Shown here piece after piece: positions 56,856 to 64,000 of a stretch of DNA of 64,000 bases; positions within the stretch are counted from its first letter, which is position 1; each line of letters opens with the position of its first letter. Under the pieces are notes generated by a model that was not told the origin of the DNA, did no database searches, and saw only the letters and a list, made by a program, of their open reading frames with translations. The stretch is from contig CBDAFL010000248.1 of assembly GCA_965195225.1 (NCBI GenBank), positions 38,947 through 102,946 of the forward strand. Reading direction: 5' to 3'. The position numbers and the translations under genes were made by a program. Source of the stretch: JAHIKV01 sp965195225. GTDB taxonomy: Bacteria; Planctomycetota; Planctomycetia; Pirellulales; Thermoguttaceae.

Positions 56856-59639
56856 CTAACGATCTTGCTCCAAGGGCTTGCTCTTCTCGTCGGCGTTCCG
56901 ATCCGTCTCCGTCGGCATAGACTGAGATGTAGGTTCGGTGTCGGGGAGGACGGGCAACTTGTATTTGTGAAGCGTCAGGTGTTCCCTGTCGAAGAACCAT
57001 AACTGCTTCCCCTGAGCCGCGAAATAGGGGCCGTTCCAGTCATTACCGGTCGTACCCGCCGGCAAGCTGAACCGACCGAGACAGCGACCACCCGGTTCAA
57101 ACACAAATACGTCGGTTTCGCCTAAGGGGCGGATGCAAATGAGCCTGCCGTTGTAGGCCAGTTCTATGGAAAACGAGAACGGAACAGAGAAAGTCGTCTG
57201 CGCGTCGCCCGCCGGGCTATAGGTGTTGACCGAAACACCTAAGGATTGACTGGATGCGATAACCGCGATTGATCCATCGGGGGCGACGCTCAAACGTTGC
57301 GGAAGCTCGAGCCAACAGCCGTCTTTGCGCCTTTTTATCGTGCGAACCACGTTCTTCAACTCCTTAACGAGGAATATGTCGTGGTATCCGACGATCCAAC
57401 AGAGATCGCCGGAAGACGGAAAGTACCATTCCTCACTTACGGAGTCCAACCCTACCTCTGCCGTACCGAGCCGCTTCAAGTCCGCGCCGAAACGCACGCA
57501 CGTATTATCATAGTACAACTGAACAAACACTTCACCTGTGGGGGAAACGGCAATATGGTGGACCGAGCTGATCTCGGAGAGGTCCTTGGCGTCCGGTACG
57601 CAAACGCCGAGCTTTTTTCCCGCAGCGTTGAACACGTGGACGGTCTTGGTTCTTCGGTCAGATACGTAAAGGCGATCGTTTGCGTCAACGGTTGAGCGGC
57701 CCGGCTGCGAGAGGATATCGAGTGCCGGTTTTTTGCCGAGGATCCGATCAACGACGCCGTCGGCGTCAAGACGCAGCAGCGATTCGCCGTCGCTGGTCCA
57801 AAGCCGTCCTTGCGGAGAGCGCTTGGCGCCGTCGCAGACCCGAAAACGGCGATCGTCGGCGAATCTGGGAACCAACTCGCTTTTGATCCGCCCCTTGGAG
57901 TCCATGCGGACCAAGGGCGTTTTGGCGTTGAAATCGTAAACGATGAATCCGCCGTCGGAATCTTCGGCGATGTCGGTGGGATAGTTCGGTTCCCGCCCCC
58001 AGGTCTTTTCGAGATCGATCATCCGAAGAAAACCGCCTCGAACATCGAAAAGTTGAACGGCTTTGCGGATATTGTCCAAGACCGCGATGGTGTCCGTGCC
58101 ATATCGCGAGATGTCTTCCGGGCTTAAAAAATCATCAGGCTCTCCCGAGTATCCGTGATCCTCCTTCTTCCACAGACGTTTTCCGTGCGAATCGAAGAAG
58201 AACAGGCCGTGTATGGCCGAATACTTCACGCGGCGATTGGTCAGCGCGGCGAAGCGGCCGTCCTCGAAACCGACCAACGCCTCCACCGTGGGAGAGGCAA
58301 AATCGGTCAGTTTCTTCACGGAACCGGAGTCGAAGTCCGCCAAAAAACACTCCGCAACGCTACCGATGTCCCAAGTCGACATGGCGACGACGAACTTGCT
58401 CCCGCCGACGTTCGCGGGATTGGAAAACCGGGCGGTCTCCGGAATCTTCTCCACGGGCAGCCGAAGCTCGCGCAAGATTTTTCCCTCCTGCGACACCAGC
58501 ACGAGGCGCGGGGCCTTGTAATCCAGCAAAGCACAGATACTGCCCTTGGAATCGAAATCGAAACTCATCACGTTGCGTATGCCGGCGTCTTTCGGCGAGT
58601 CTGCGACGTCGAGCTTGACAACCCCGATTGTCTCGACGTTCAAACGCGGATACTCGATCGGTTTTTCTTTTTTGACCGCCTCGGTCGGCTCAAGAACATA
58701 AGGCTTTCGGGAAGTCTCACGCACCTGCCAGGCGTCTGACTCCTTCTTCACGGAAAAGGTCGCTCGCTGTTGCTCCTTTACCATGCATATATCGAAGGCG
58801 GGCACCCCGTTTACCGACAGAATAGCCCCTTTTTCCCGGATTATCCGTTGGATGCGGTCTTCTTCGTCTTCATCGTTCGGTACGTCGTAGTCGTCATCCA
58901 AATCGAGTCTCCAGACGGCTTTTCCCTTCCGGTCGACCAGCGTGAAAACCGTCCCATCCCGGGGATACACAAATTTACTCCAGTGCGTCAATACGAGCGG
59001 AGTGCCCGGCAATGCCTTTGCATCGAGAACGTGAATTATCGCCTCACCTGGGGACATGAACTTTGCCGGTTCCAAAAGGCCAATCCGCTTGCCGCTGCCG
59101 AGATCGTAAACCCACCATTGTTCGATGTGACGATTGACGTCGGGATCACAGACGCGGATTATGAAACGCTTGCCAAACTCGTCAAGCACGGTCCCTGCGG
59201 CCAGCGGATTGGGAGGGAAATCGTGGAATCGGCTGTGCTCGCGGGCATGAGTTTCTTGGTTCAGAATCTTGCCCTCGGCGGAGAGCAAGGCCACGATGAA
59301 GTCCCCCATCCCAGCGTCGATTCCTTCTTCCGCAAACCCCCGCCACCCATGCGTGTAACCGTAACGGGCAACACTGCCGTTGTCGGCAACGGCGGCGTCC
59401 CACATGGTGAATGGAAGCCGTTTTTCCCAAAGAACCTTGCCATTTTTCGTAAATTGATAGTCGGCCGGACCGCGTCCGAGCAGGTCCGAAGGATTGACCA
59501 GAAGAGAATAGGCGCCGGACGGAGAGACGTACGTCTTCGGGTCCAGCACGGGAGGAGGTCCCTCCGACGCCGAGCAAAGCCCAGACGCGAGTGCGGAAAA
59601 GACCAAGCCCAATAATGCAGCCGCTGCTGTTTTCATCAT
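56856..59639 (-). CDS. Large exported beta-propeller (NHL/6-bladed) protein
   Basis: The 927-residue protein has a signal peptide (ALLGLVFSALASGLCSA) and two parts. The N-terminal half (30-400) has beta-rich sequence with DGTVFTLVDRKGKAVWRL. The C-terminal half has NHL-like repeats: MRNVMSFDFDSKGSICALLD-like, GSVKKLTDFASPTVEALVG, TDIAEDSDGGFIVYDFN, STVDANDRLYVSDRRTKTVHVFNAAGK. Such propellers bind proteins or sugars. The start is ATG 59639 with GAGGA upstream; the longer frame upstream is antisense to the next gene. No partner gene suggests its role. It converges with the PIMT gene and shares no bases. Confidence 0.78.
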   Translation of the reverse strand: MMKTAAAALLGLVFSALASGLCSASEGPPPVLDPKTYVSPSGAYSLLVNPSDLLGRGPADYQFTKNGKVLWEKRLPFTMWDAAVADNGSVARYGYTHGWRGFAEEGIDAGMGDFIVALLSAEGKILNQETHAREHSRFHDFPPNPLAAGTVLDEFGKRFIIRVCDPDVNRHIEQWWVYDLGSGKRIGLLEPAKFMSPGEAIIHVLDAKALPGTPLVLTHWSKFVYPRDGTVFTLVDRKGKAVWRLDLDDDYDVPNDEDEEDRIQRIIREKGAILSVNGVPAFDICMVKEQQRATFSVKKESDAWQVRETSRKPYVLEPTEAVKKEKPIEYPRLNVETIGVVKLDVADSPKDAGIRNVMSFDFDSKGSICALLDYKAPRLVLVSQEGKILRELRLPVEKIPETARFSNPANVGGSKFVVAMSTWDIGSVAECFLADFDSGSVKKLTDFASPTVEALVGFEDGRFAALTNRRVKYSAIHGLFFFDSHGKRLWKKEDHGYSGEPDDFLSPEDISRYGTDTIAVLDNIRKAVQLFDVRGGFLRMIDLEKTWGREPNYPTDIAEDSDGGFIVYDFNAKTPLVRMDSKGRIKSELVPRFADDRRFRVCDGAKRSPQGRLWTSDGESLLRLDADGVVDRILGKKPALDILSQPGRSTVDANDRLYVSDRRTKTVHVFNAAGKKLGVCVPDAKDLSEISSVHHIAVSPTGEVFVQLYYDNTCVRFGADLKRLGTAEVGLDSVSEEWYFPSSGDLCWIVGYHDIFLVKELKNVVRTIKRRKDGCWLELPQRLSVAPDGSIAVIASSQSLGVSVNTYSPAGDAQTTFSVPFSFSIELAYNGRLICIRPLGETDVFVFEPGGRCLGRFSLPAGTTGNDWNGPYFAAQGKQLWFFDREHLTLHKYKLPVLPDTEPTSQSMPTETDRNADEKSKPLEQDR

Positions 59640-59770
59640 GTTAAGGTCCTCTATCAATAAATTGGCCGGCTGTCGCCCCCCTTGAGTGTAGGTATTTTCC
59701 CGGGAAACGCAATCATCCTCTCCCCTAAGAGCATCGGCATACTGTTTATTCACCTGTGCGAGCCAGGTTG

Positions 59771-60910
59771 TTAATCGCGGGCCACCACGTACCGAAACGG
59801 CTCGTTGGTCACTTCGTAGCCGGGCCGGAGGCCGACGTTCAACAGCAGTCCCAGCGCGACGGCATGCGTCAGTAGCCCCGATCCGCCGTGACTGACCAGT
59901 GGGAGCGATAGGCCGGTGGTCGGCAACAGCCCGACGCACACGCCAGTGTGAACGAGCGCTTCGACGGCAAACAGCGCCGCAACGCCGACGGCCAGCAGCC
60001 GCCCGAACGGTTCGCGCGTCTCCGCGGCGATTGCCAGTCCGCGACAGACGATCCATCCGAACAGAGCCAAGGTCAAGACCATGCCGGGCAGTCCGAACCG
60101 CTCACCCAGGATGCAAAAGATGAAATCGCTCCGGGCCTCCGGCAAGTGGTACGCGGCCATCTCGTCGGTGGGCTGTCCGGTGAAGAAGCTACCCCAGACG
60201 CCGCCCATCGCCTGGACTTGTTTGCCCTGATAGAGTTGGTACGCATGTTTACCAGGTCTCTGTCCCGGCGCGGGCTGGTCCAACAGCGTTGCGACCCGCG
60301 ACTTCTGATCGACGTTCATCTGCGTCCACAACAGGGGCATCGTCAACAGACCCACCGCGACCATGCAGATCAAATCGTTTCGTTTTGCGCCGGCCGCAAA
60401 GAGCATGATCAGAAACACCGGCAGAAAGACCAAGGCCGTTCCCAAGTCGGGTTCCATGAAGATCAACAGCACCGGCGCGAGCGTCAACATCAGCGGCACG
60501 GCCAAACCGCGCAGCCGTCGGAAATTCTCGCGGTACATCAAGTATCTGGCCAACGCCAGAATAAAGGCCAGTTTCGCCAACTCGGAAGGTTGAAAACCCA
60601 GCGGACCAATGCGGATCCAACGATGCGCGTTGTTGATGGCCGGGAAGCAGAACACTATTACCAGCAGCAGCAAAGCAAAGAAGTACAGCGGGTAACTGAA
60701 TCGGCAGAGGATGCGATAGTTTGGCGTCGTTGCCAGCAACATCAGCAATAACGCGATTATGGAATACGCCATTTGCTGGCGAACGGTCCGCCCGGCGCCT
60801 CCGGTTAGCTCCTCGACCCGCGCGATCCCCAGCCACCCCAGCCCAATCAGCAGGACTGCGGCGATAAAGATCGACCAGGGGAATTTTCCGGCCCAAGCGG
60901 AGGCTTTCAT
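59771..60910 (-). CDS. FtsW/RodA/SpoVE family SEDS protein
   Basis: The 379-residue protein has about ten TM helices. Motifs are RWIRIGPLGFQPSELAKLAFILALARYL, MEPDLGTALVFLP, YQLYQGKQVQAMGGVWG, HLPEARSDFIFCILGERFG and TGLSLPLVSHGGSGLLTHAVALGLLLNV (landmarks). SEDS proteins are peptidoglycan glycosyltransferases working with a class B PBP. No PBP, MreB or division gene is adjacent. RodA and FtsW cannot be told apart here; the QMGGSG-like GKQVQAMGG loop leans to RodA. The start is ATG 60910. Confidence 0.93.
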   Translation of the reverse strand: MKASAWAGKFPWSIFIAAVLLIGLGWLGIARVEELTGGAGRTVRQQMAYSIIALLLMLLATTPNYRILCRFSYPLYFFALLLLVIVFCFPAINNAHRWIRIGPLGFQPSELAKLAFILALARYLMYRENFRRLRGLAVPLMLTLAPVLLIFMEPDLGTALVFLPVFLIMLFAAGAKRNDLICMVAVGLLTMPLLWTQMNVDQKSRVATLLDQPAPGQRPGKHAYQLYQGKQVQAMGGVWGSFFTGQPTDEMAAYHLPEARSDFIFCILGERFGLPGMVLTLALFGWIVCRGLAIAAETREPFGRLLAVGVAALFAVEALVHTGVCVGLLPTTGLSLPLVSHGGSGLLTHAVALGLLLNVGLRPGYEVTNEPFRYVVARD

Positions 60911-61111
60911 GGAACGCCTAAGTTACTACAATTGTTGCGGTTATGTCAATTGTGCCGACCGCCGAATACGACCGATCGGCTTGAATCGGGGGGAGGTGTT
61001 CGGACTGGGGCGGATTTTCAGGGGGGAAGTGGCCAGCCAGTTCAATAAAAATCCGGCCTAAACTGTGTCTTTTTAACAACTTGCGACATAGCGCAACTTA
61101 GCCCAAGCTAC

Positions 61112-61139
61112 TTGATTTTCGCCAAGGGCCTGCTATGTT
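61112..61139 (+). promoter_or_regulatory. Possible promoter of the TIGR03000 gene
   Basis: TTGATT (61112-61117) and TATGTT (61134-61139), spaced 16 bases, precede the gene by about 58 bases. This is a consensus-based guess. Confidence 0.45.
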
Positions 61140-61196
61140 TACTGAGAGTAGTAGCTTGGTTATAACCTCTGTCTTGTTGGAAGGGAGTCAAAACAC

Positions 61197-61958
61197 ATGA
61201 TTCGAGCAAATTGGAAATGTCTGTTGATCGGCGCGGTCGTGGCGATAGCCATCTCTTCCGTGGCCCCTAAGGCCGAAGCTCAGTGGTGGGGCTGTTATAG
61301 TCCGGCGGCCACCTGGGGATGCGGCTATGCATCGTGCTACACGCCGTGCTACACGTCGTGCTACTCGCCGTGCTATTCGGTGAGTTGCTACGACCCATGC
61401 AGTTACGGCGGCACTTGGTATCGTGGCTGGCGACCTGGTCCGATCCGGCGGTTGCTGCTCGGCCGATACAGGTGGTACCGGGGATACGGTGGATACAGTT
61501 GTCCGACGTATGGCTGTTGCTACACCGACGTATCGACTTGCGGTTCGGTCGCACCGGCGCCCGCACAAGCGCCGACCCCGGCGCAGAAGCCGGTGGCTGA
61601 TCCGAACGCGATGCCGGCCGAGCCTGCTACGGCGCCCGGCGATATGCCTGGTCCGGCCACCACGCCTCAGACCAACACGACCTCGGCCGACACCAGCGGC
61701 GTGCTGACCGTTTGGGTTCCCTACGATGCCACGGTGACGATCAACGGTCTGAAGACGACCAGCATCGGCAGCCGTCGGCAGTTCATCTCGCACGGTCTGA
61801 AGTCGGGCTTCAGCTACAAGTACGTAGTGAAGGCCGAGTTGATCCGCGACGGTCAACTGCTGGAAGACACCCGCACGGTCACGATGACTGCCGGCAAGAT
61901 CACGGCGGTGGCCTTCGGCTTCAACGCCACTCCGGCCGAGCAAGTGGCGGCCCGGTAG
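61197..61958 (+). CDS. Cys-rich secreted TIGR03000 domain protein
   Basis: The 253-residue protein has a signal peptide (AVVAIAISSVAPKAEAQ), a Cys/Tyr-rich repeat segment (about 32-75; CY-x-PCY-x-SCY-type units), a basic GRYRWYRGYGG stretch, a Pro/Ala linker (120-165) and the C-terminal TIGR03000 domain (GVLTVWVPYDATVTING, SRRQFISHGLKSGFSYKYVVKAEL). That domain is a Planctomycetota hallmark. The repeated cysteines suggest a disulfide-linked surface layer or cell-wall role, unproven. AAGGGAG precedes the ATG. It ends in a strong terminator. Confidence 0.9.
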   Translation: MIRANWKCLLIGAVVAIAISSVAPKAEAQWWGCYSPAATWGCGYASCYTPCYTSCYSPCYSVSCYDPCSYGGTWYRGWRPGPIRRLLLGRYRWYRGYGGYSCPTYGCCYTDVSTCGSVAPAPAQAPTPAQKPVADPNAMPAEPATAPGDMPGPATTPQTNTTSADTSGVLTVWVPYDATVTINGLKTTSIGSRRQFISHGLKSGFSYKYVVKAELIRDGQLLEDTRTVTMTAGKITAVAFGFNATPAEQVAAR

Positions 61959-61990
61959 CGTCGTTACATTCAATCGTTGGCAAACAACAC

Positions 61991-62024
61991 AAGCCCACGG
62001 GTTGCGACCCGTGGGCTTTCTTTA
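61991..62024 (+). terminator. Rho-independent terminator of the TIGR03000 gene
   Basis: Perfect arms AAGCCCACGGGT (61991-62002) and ACCCGTGGGCTT (62007-62018) around TGCG are followed by a TCTTTAT run. It lies 33 bases after the stop codon. Confidence 0.9.
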
Positions 62025-62091
62025 TGGCATGGTTTGTTAGCCGGTAGTGGGTAGTGAAGAAGTCAACCAGCCGCTTGCGGCTTTGCAAAAC

Positions 62092-62129
62092 TCCCCTCTC
62101 CCTTTAGGGGAGGGGCCGGGGGTGAGGGC
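62092..62129. repeat. CCCTCTCCC-family palindrome downstream of the terminator
   Basis: CCCCTCTCCCTTTAGGGGAG plus GGGCCGGGGGTGAGGGC. It is preceded by a short GTGGGTA heptamer piece (62045-62055). Confidence 0.9.
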
Positions 62130-62157
62130 AGACGACATTCACTTCCATTTCATTGCA

Positions 62158-62323
62158 TCACGGCTTCCACTCCATCGCCAATTCCCGATGGCTGACCGCG
62201 CAATCTCGAAGATACAGGTTGATGAGCTGATACGGCAGTCCGGTCTTCGCCGCCAGCCGCTTGGAGTAGGCCACGGTATCCCCGATCCAGACGGAGAGTG
62301 ACCGGCTGCTTGAGCAACTTCAC
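62158..62323 (-). pseudogene. Decayed BrnA/CopG-type antitoxin gene
   Basis: From GTG 62323 the minus strand reads VKLLKQPVTLRLDR, then after a frame change DTVAYSKRLAAKTGLPYQ and LINLYLRDCAVSHRELAMEWKP up to a stop at 62158-62160. The pieces match one ribbon-helix-helix antitoxin, split by a frameshift near 62280. No toxin gene remains. Confidence 0.6.
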
Positions 62324-62366
62324 ATATTCTTACGGGCCTTCATCTTGGAAAAGCCGTAGTGTTTTC

Positions 62367-62642
62367 TCATTTCCCCGACTCGGTCAAAGAGCCGGAAACG
62401 TATTTGTGGATGATGCTGGAGACGAGCGTCTGATAGGGGATGCCTTCCCGGGCGGCGATCGTCTGCACGTCGCGGAGGTCTTTCGAGGAGAGGCGGATGT
62501 TGATTCTGGCGTCCTTTTGCAACGTACGGCGTGCGGAGTCGCCGAGCGCCCGCCTCTCCCGCGCGACGTTCTTTGCCCTGCGCCACTCGCCGCGCTCGAA
62601 CGCAGCCCGATCGCAACATGCATCAAACCGCTGGAACCCCAA
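62367..62642 (-). CDS. CopG-type ribbon-helix-helix antitoxin, orphan
   Basis: The 91-residue protein has AAFERGEWRRAKNVARERRA, then the ribbon-helix-helix part DARINIRLSSKDLRDVQTIAAREGIPYQTLVSSIIHKYV (landmark). The family normally follows a small RelE- or BrnT-like toxin, but the upstream region (62643-62850) codes for none. It may therefore be a solitary regulator or a leftover of a lost pair. The start ATG 62642 is uncertain. Confidence 0.72.
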   Translation of the reverse strand: MGFQRFDACCDRAAFERGEWRRAKNVARERRALGDSARRTLQKDARINIRLSSKDLRDVQTIAAREGIPYQTLVSSIIHKYVSGSLTESGK

Positions 62643-62852
62643 ACCATTCCCACCCGAATGTCGCCAAAAGACCGGTGTTCCCCCCCTCTCCAGTACCGAT
62701 TCCCTGGAATATTACGGAAAGAGTATTGACGCTTACGGGGGGGAGGGTAGATTGGGTGAATCTACTGGGGAGTTTTTTGCCGCCGGCCGACAAGCCGCTT
62801 GCACCTTCACGCTTTCGCACCTTCATTCCCTTTATATCAACCGGAGACGGCG

Positions 62853-63464
62853 ATGAGACGGCTTCACACCCTGCCTTATGTTCTCTTGGCGACTCTTTGT
62901 CTTGCAGTTCAACTTCCCACTGCTCGCGCCGGCATCTCCTACACCGGCGAAATCGACCCCGCCGACCCGGCTGATTGGGACAGTTCCACGAATGGTTTCG
63001 TTGGGAAGAATGCTGACGGCACCCTGATTGTCGATGCTGGCAGCGATCTGTTTTCCCGATACGTCAACATCGGCTACTCTTCTGGTTTGACGGGCGAGGT
63101 GACGGTCGATGGTGCAGGCTCATCGTGGACAAGCAGCAGAAACCTCTACGTCGGCCGTTTCGGTAGCGGGATGTTGAACATCACTGACAGTGGAACTGTT
63201 TCCGTCGAGCAAGCAACTTATTTGGCATATGAGGGCGGATCCACGGGGACAATCAATTTTGATGGCGGAACGTTGTCAACTAAATCACTCTGGGCATCGG
63301 TGAACCAATTATTGGGTACCGGAACGATCAATACCCGCGGTTTGGTTATCGACACAGATCTGCACTTTGACTCAACACATAGTCATAATCAGGTGTTGAC
63401 GTTAAACAGTCATCCCGGACAAAACATCACTGTAAATCTTAATATCTGGACTTTTGCAAACTAG
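62853..63464 (+). CDS. T5SS/PEP-CTERM-associated repeat protein, 3' end lost
   Basis: The protein has a signal peptide (VLLATLCLAVQLPTARA) and beta-helix repeats of the type GEVTVDGAGSSWTSSRNLYVGRFGSGMLNITDSGTVSV, which is the T5SS/PEP-CTERM-associated repeat. Normal members have many such repeats and a PEP-CTERM tail or autotransporter end. Here only about 203 residues remain, with one full repeat and parts, and no sorting signal. The end abuts the transposase gene (63461), so the IS most likely cut the gene. GGAG precedes ATG 62853. Confidence 0.8.
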   Translation: MRRLHTLPYVLLATLCLAVQLPTARAGISYTGEIDPADPADWDSSTNGFVGKNADGTLIVDAGSDLFSRYVNIGYSSGLTGEVTVDGAGSSWTSSRNLYVGRFGSGMLNITDSGTVSVEQATYLAYEGGSTGTINFDGGTLSTKSLWASVNQLLGTGTINTRGLVIDTDLHFDSTHSHNQVLTLNSHPGQNITVNLNIWTFAN

Positions 63465-64000
63465 GCTAACCGTATTTTAGCGAACACATGGTCAAGATCC
63501 TTTTCGTGTTCCCGGACTTGTTGGACGACCCAGGTGAGGGTGGCGCGGAGCGTCTCGTTCAGCATCGCTCGGCAGGCTTCGCCGATGGTTTTCAGACGAC
63601 AGAGGGCCCAGTCGCGCGAACGATCCTGCCGCAGTTGACGCATGAGCAAACTGTACGCCAGCATGACCAGGTACATATGCCGGGTCTGGCCCTGGCCGTC
63701 GCGAAGCTGACAGTCTCCCATGCCAAGCTGCTGCTTACCGTCCCGATGATAGGTCTCCGTGCCCGTCCAGCGATCTCGATACGTACGCACAATGCGACAC
63801 ACTTCCCACGTCGTCCGGTTGCTGACCAAAATCTTTCGCGGTTCGGCGTCGCGGCGATGATTCCAAATAACGACGATCCGAACCTTGTGATTCACCTTGG
63901 GGATATGCAGCGAACAGGTAAAACACCATTGCCGCTGATCCCCTCGCCGCAGTTCCTTGCGGTCTTCCGGCGGAATCGACGCCGCCAATTCGTCCACGCG
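63461..64000 (-). mobile_element. IS4/IS701-type transposase, C-terminal part (continues past the window)
   Basis: The 178 residues visible are the C-terminal half of a DDE transposase. VSNRTTWEVCRIVRTYRDRWTGTETYHRDGKQQLGMGDCQLRDGQG (landmark) holds the catalytic Glu of the YREK-like block, followed by MYLVMLAYSLLMRQLRQDRSRDWALCRLKTIGEACRAMLN. The start lies beyond 64000. The stop is at 63461-63463, just overlapping the end of the T5SS-repeat gene. I could not locate the terminal inverted repeat with confidence. Confidence 0.88.

Noticed and set aside
59640..60056. N-terminal extension of the large beta-propeller protein
   Set aside because: The extra sequence is antisense to the FtsW/RodA gene and there is a signal peptide with a good ribosome site at ATG 59639.

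Overview
The window looks like a chromosomal piece of a Planctomycetota bacterium, probably from the Pirellulales or a relative. The support is family content: a TIGR03000-domain protein, a DUF1559 protein, an NPCBM protein, a T5SS/PEP-CTERM repeat protein, the MoxR/DUF58/BatA/VWA operon, LpxB (so a lipid-A-bearing outer membrane) and GC-rich codon use. The species is not identified; this is inference from gene families.

Layout. 1-3190: the end of a TonB-dependent receptor, a YfiR-like periplasmic protein and a CHASE8 hybrid histidine kinase, probably one trans-envelope signalling unit. 3596-9397: a fused AMMECR1-Memo gene and its radical-SAM partner (AmmeMemoRadiSam), separated by a vapBC module that is flanked by a 64-bp direct repeat, then an S41 protease. 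9444-15000: a TlpA-like thioredoxin, a CYTH protein, LpxB, a site-2 protease, a 31-residue lysine-rich microprotein, tRNA-Arg and a TolC-like lipoprotein. 15253-17018: a promoter and the DUF5131/TcmP pair. 17211-25155: RecG, then an ornithine cyclodeaminase-type enzyme, a scramblase-like protein, a DUF4365 nuclease-fold protein, the citrulline hydrolase CtlX and a cDPGS-like P-loop enzyme. 25574-27588: LexA with a candidate operator, then HicB with a broken HicA, DUF2442 and MntA/HepT.

27758-44777: a DUF4139 protein, then a long plus-strand run: PQQ-like protein, MoxR (frameshifted at a heptamer repeat), DUF58, BatA/VWA, a second VWA protein, a large coiled-coil membrane protein, a squalene-cyclase-like repeat protein, an NPCBM protein and a DUF1559 protein. 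44897-49648: central and amino-sugar metabolism (ApgM, Pgi, a PIG-L deacetylase, a NagB-like protein). 49645-51455: an AAA ATPase plus a DUF4276 Toprim-like protein, a candidate defence pair. 51571-56855: a TIGR03960 radical SAM protein, an island of small toxin-like genes and an exported PIMT fusion. 56856-64000: a beta-propeller protein, FtsW/RodA, the Cys-rich TIGR03000 protein, antitoxin relics, and a T5SS-repeat gene cut off beside an IS4/IS701-type transposase that runs off the end.

The most unusual property of the window is its repeat content. Several families of short palindromes sit between genes and also in frame inside genes. Degenerate tandem repeats with a strict 7-bp period lie at gene borders, where they form signal peptides and C-terminal tails and, in moxR, a frameshift. 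No CRISPR array, rRNA or prophage was seen.
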